From Biostraticola tofi (GTDB taxonomy: Bacteria; Pseudomonadota; Gammaproteobacteria; Enterobacterales; Enterobacteriaceae): a DNA stretch of 64,000 nt. Positions 62,854 through 64,000 of the stretch are shown here, piece by piece. Made by a program: the position numbers and the translations under genes. Location of the stretch: positions 362,390 to 426,389 of the forward strand of contig NZ_SMCR01000002.1 of assembly GCF_004343195.1 (NCBI RefSeq). The letters are read 5' to 3'. The notes under the pieces are model-generated. The model searched no databases, was not told the origin of the DNA, and worked only from the letters and a program-made list of their open reading frames with translations. Each line of letters opens with the position of its first letter. Position 1 is the stretch's first letter.

Positions 62854-63468
62854 ATGAATAAGACCAAAATTGCAAAGTCGCTTACCGCTATTGTTCTTGG
62901 ATCGGTTCTGGCCAGCGCTACGGCAATGGCAGACACCACCGTGACTCAGGATGCGAAGTCTGCGGCCAGCACCACCGGTGCCAAAATCGATAATTCAATG
63001 AAAAACGCGTCGAATTATATGGGCGATAGCGCCGTCACTGCCAAAGTAAAAAGCGCTCTGGTCGGCAATGACGCGATTAACAGCAATGATATTTCAGTCG
63101 AAACCAGCCACGGTGTCGTCACGCTGAGCGGCTTTGTCGCCAATCAACAGCAGGCTGAACAGGCAGTTGCCACTGCCGGTAAAGTCGAGGGTGTTAAATC
63201 GGTCAGTGATAAGCTGCACGTGAAAGAAAATAACAAAGCATCGGTTAAAACCTATGCCAGCGATACCGCTATTACCAGCGAAGTGAAAGCCAAGCTGCTG
63301 GCTGATGATGCGGTTCCCTCGCGCAAGATTAAAGTCGAAACCACCGATGGCATCGTTCAACTAAGCGGTGATGTCGAAAACGATCAGCAGTCTACCCGCG
63401 CCGAAAGCGTGTCCAAGGCTGTTGAAGGGGTTAAAAGCGTCAAGAATGATCTGAAGATCGTGAAATAA
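62854..63468 (+). CDS. osmY: Periplasmic osmotic-stress chaperone OsmY
   Basis: A 204-residue exported protein. The signal peptide ends at AMA (residue 26), and two BON domains follow, about 58-124 ([24 protein letters not shown]) and 136-203 ([27 protein letters not shown]). E. coli OsmY is a sigma-S-controlled periplasmic chaperone for autotransporters and helps under hyperosmotic stress. It lies after prfC as in E. coli. Confidence 0.96.
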   Translation: MNKTKIAKSLTAIVLGSVLASATAMADTTVTQDAKSAASTTGAKIDNSMKNASNYMGDSAVTAKVKSALVGNDAINSNDISVETSHGVVTLSGFVANQQQAEQAVATAGKVEGVKSVSDKLHVKENNKASVKTYASDTAITSEVKAKLLADDAVPSRKIKVETTDGIVQLSGDVENDQQSTRAESVSKAVEGVKSVKNDLKIVK

Positions 63469-63604
63469 TAACGATTTCTTTCAAGACTGGCGATGTAGGC
63501 GTAAGCAATAAAACAAACCGGTGATTTCACAGGAAGGGAAGCCAACTTCCCCTCCTCCGGTAATACGAGAGTAGTACTTCCATCATTTGGGTAAGGAGAA
63601 GCGT

Positions 63605-63766
63605 ATGTTTCGTTGGGGCATTATTTTTCTGGTTGTTGCCTTGATTGCAGCTGCATTAGGGTTTGGTGGCTTGGCGGGTACTGCAGCGTGGGCAGCTAAA
63701 ATTGTCTTCGTCGTGGGTATTATCCTGTTCCTGGTAAGCTTGTTCACCGGCCGTCGCGGCAGGTAG
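63605..63766 (+). CDS. ytjA: DUF1328 small membrane protein YtjA
   Basis: A 53-residue protein with two hydrophobic helices, [20 protein letters not shown] and [17 protein letters not shown], ending in the basic RRGR. It matches E. coli YtjA, which follows osmY, as here. AAGGAGAAG lies 5 bases before the ATG. Function unknown; the family is common among envelope-stress genes. Confidence 0.93.
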   Translation: MFRWGIIFLVVALIAAALGFGGLAGTAAWAAKIVFVVGIILFLVSLFTGRRGR

Positions 63767-63782
63767 CACGTAAATTCGACAG

Positions 63783-63806
63783 CGGATCTCGAAATATCGA
63801 GATCCG
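63783..63806 (+). terminator. Hairpin between ytjA and the CsbD-like gene
   Basis: CGGATCTCGA-AATA-TCGAGATCCG, a 10-bp perfect stem 16 bp after ytjA, followed only by TTCA. A weak terminator or an mRNA processing site. Confidence 0.5.
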
Positions 63807-63845
63807 TTCAGGAGTGCTGCAAGGCTATATCCCGGAGAGTGAGTC

Positions 63846-64000
63846 ATGAATAGCGACGTCGTAGTGGGCAAATTGAAACAAGTGAAAAGCCAGATGTTGT
63901 TATTGTGGGCAGAGTGGTTTGATAACGATTGTGCCTGGGTAGCAGGGAGCAATGACTATCTCTCCGGCGTTCTGCAGGAAGATTATGGTAAAACCGAGCC
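63846..64000 (+). CDS. CsbD/YjbJ-like stress protein (3' truncated by window end)
   Basis: The first 51 codons are visible: MNSDVVVGKLKQVKSQMLLLW, then DNDCAWVAGSNDYLSGVLQEDYG. The pattern of a short hydrophilic protein with GxxKQxK, DDD-like turn, G-x-x-D-x-L-x-G-x-x-Q-x-x-YG agrees with the CsbD family (E. coli YjbJ), usually about 69 residues and induced by general stress. CGGAGAG precedes the ATG. Divergent enough from YjbJ that no symbol is given. Confidence 0.7.
   Translation, partial: MNSDVVVGKLKQVKSQMLLLWAEWFDNDCAWVAGSNDYLSGVLQEDYGKTE

Overview
The window is a 64 kb piece of a gammaproteobacterial chromosome from the order Enterobacterales. Almost every protein can be matched along its length to a known enterobacterial family, and many have the same length as the E. 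coli protein (for example DacB 477, FolP 282, RimP 150, NlpI 294, RlmE 209 residues). Blocks of gene order agree with E. coli, but the blocks are joined differently and several E. coli genes are absent (ytfQRT-yjfF between ppa and fbp, argG-yhbX between leuU and metY, mtr between deaD and yhbW, yjjG between rimI and prfC). Base composition is moderately GC-rich in genes. No insertion sequence, prophage structural gene, integrase or CRISPR array was seen. A Sodalis/Yersinia/Serratia-type enterobacterium fits, but the genus cannot be fixed by eye.

Layout. 0-3 kb: the repeat-rich C-terminal tail of RNase R, then rlmB, the lipoprotein gene bsmA and the esterase gene yjfP. 3-7 kb: the ribosomal operon rpsF-priB-rpsR-rplI, then ytfB, fklB and cysQ. 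7-19.5 kb: ytfK, paeA(ytfL), msrA, the translocation and assembly genes tamA-tamB with ytfP, then ppa, fbp and mpl. 19.6-24 kb: yhcN, argR and mdh, followed by three small DNA-binding genes with Mu-phage-like domains and ispB. 25-49 kb: a long run of central genetic-information genes: rplU-rpmA-yhbE-obgE, dacB, greA, yhbY, rlmE-ftsH-folP-glmM-secG, tRNA-Leu(GAG), initiator tRNA-Met, rimP-nusA-infB-rbfA-truB-rpsO-pnp-nlpI-deaD. 49-55 kb: yhbW, the oxygen-independent ubiquinone genes ubiV-ubiU and divergent ubiT, then yhbS, yhbQ, yhbP and yhbO. 55-58.4 kb: a short decayed stretch, the siderophore-iron reductase gene fhuF with a Fur box, a membrane diguanylate cyclase, and three tandem tRNA-Leu(CAG) genes. 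58.5-64 kb: rsmC, holD-rimI, prfC, osmY, ytjA and the start of a CsbD-like gene.

Functionally the window is dominated by ribosome biogenesis, translation and RNA decay (RNase R tail, RlmB, RlmE, RsmC, RimP, RbfA, TruB, RimI, IF2, RF3, PNPase, DeaD, ObgE, YhbY). Around these are cell-envelope and outer-membrane genes (TamAB, DacB, Mpl, GlmM, SecG, NlpI) and stress genes (YtfK, OsmY, YhbO, MsrA). Regulation visible in the DNA includes ARG boxes before argR, a Fur box over the fhuF promoter, an RNase III-type hairpin before pnp, an early terminator in the greA leader, tandem terminators before rimP and a perfect 19-bp palindrome between ubiU and ubiT.

I found no clearly new multi-gene system. 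The best leads are small: the expanded repeat tail of RNase R, a possible unlisted small RNA opposite the rpsF upstream region, a trio of Mu-type regulators beside ispB, a 39-bp direct repeat between yhbW and ubiV, the ubiU/ubiT palindrome, a purine-rich degenerate repeat beside the leucine tRNA cluster, and a possible 28-residue membrane peptide overlapping the end of fhuF.
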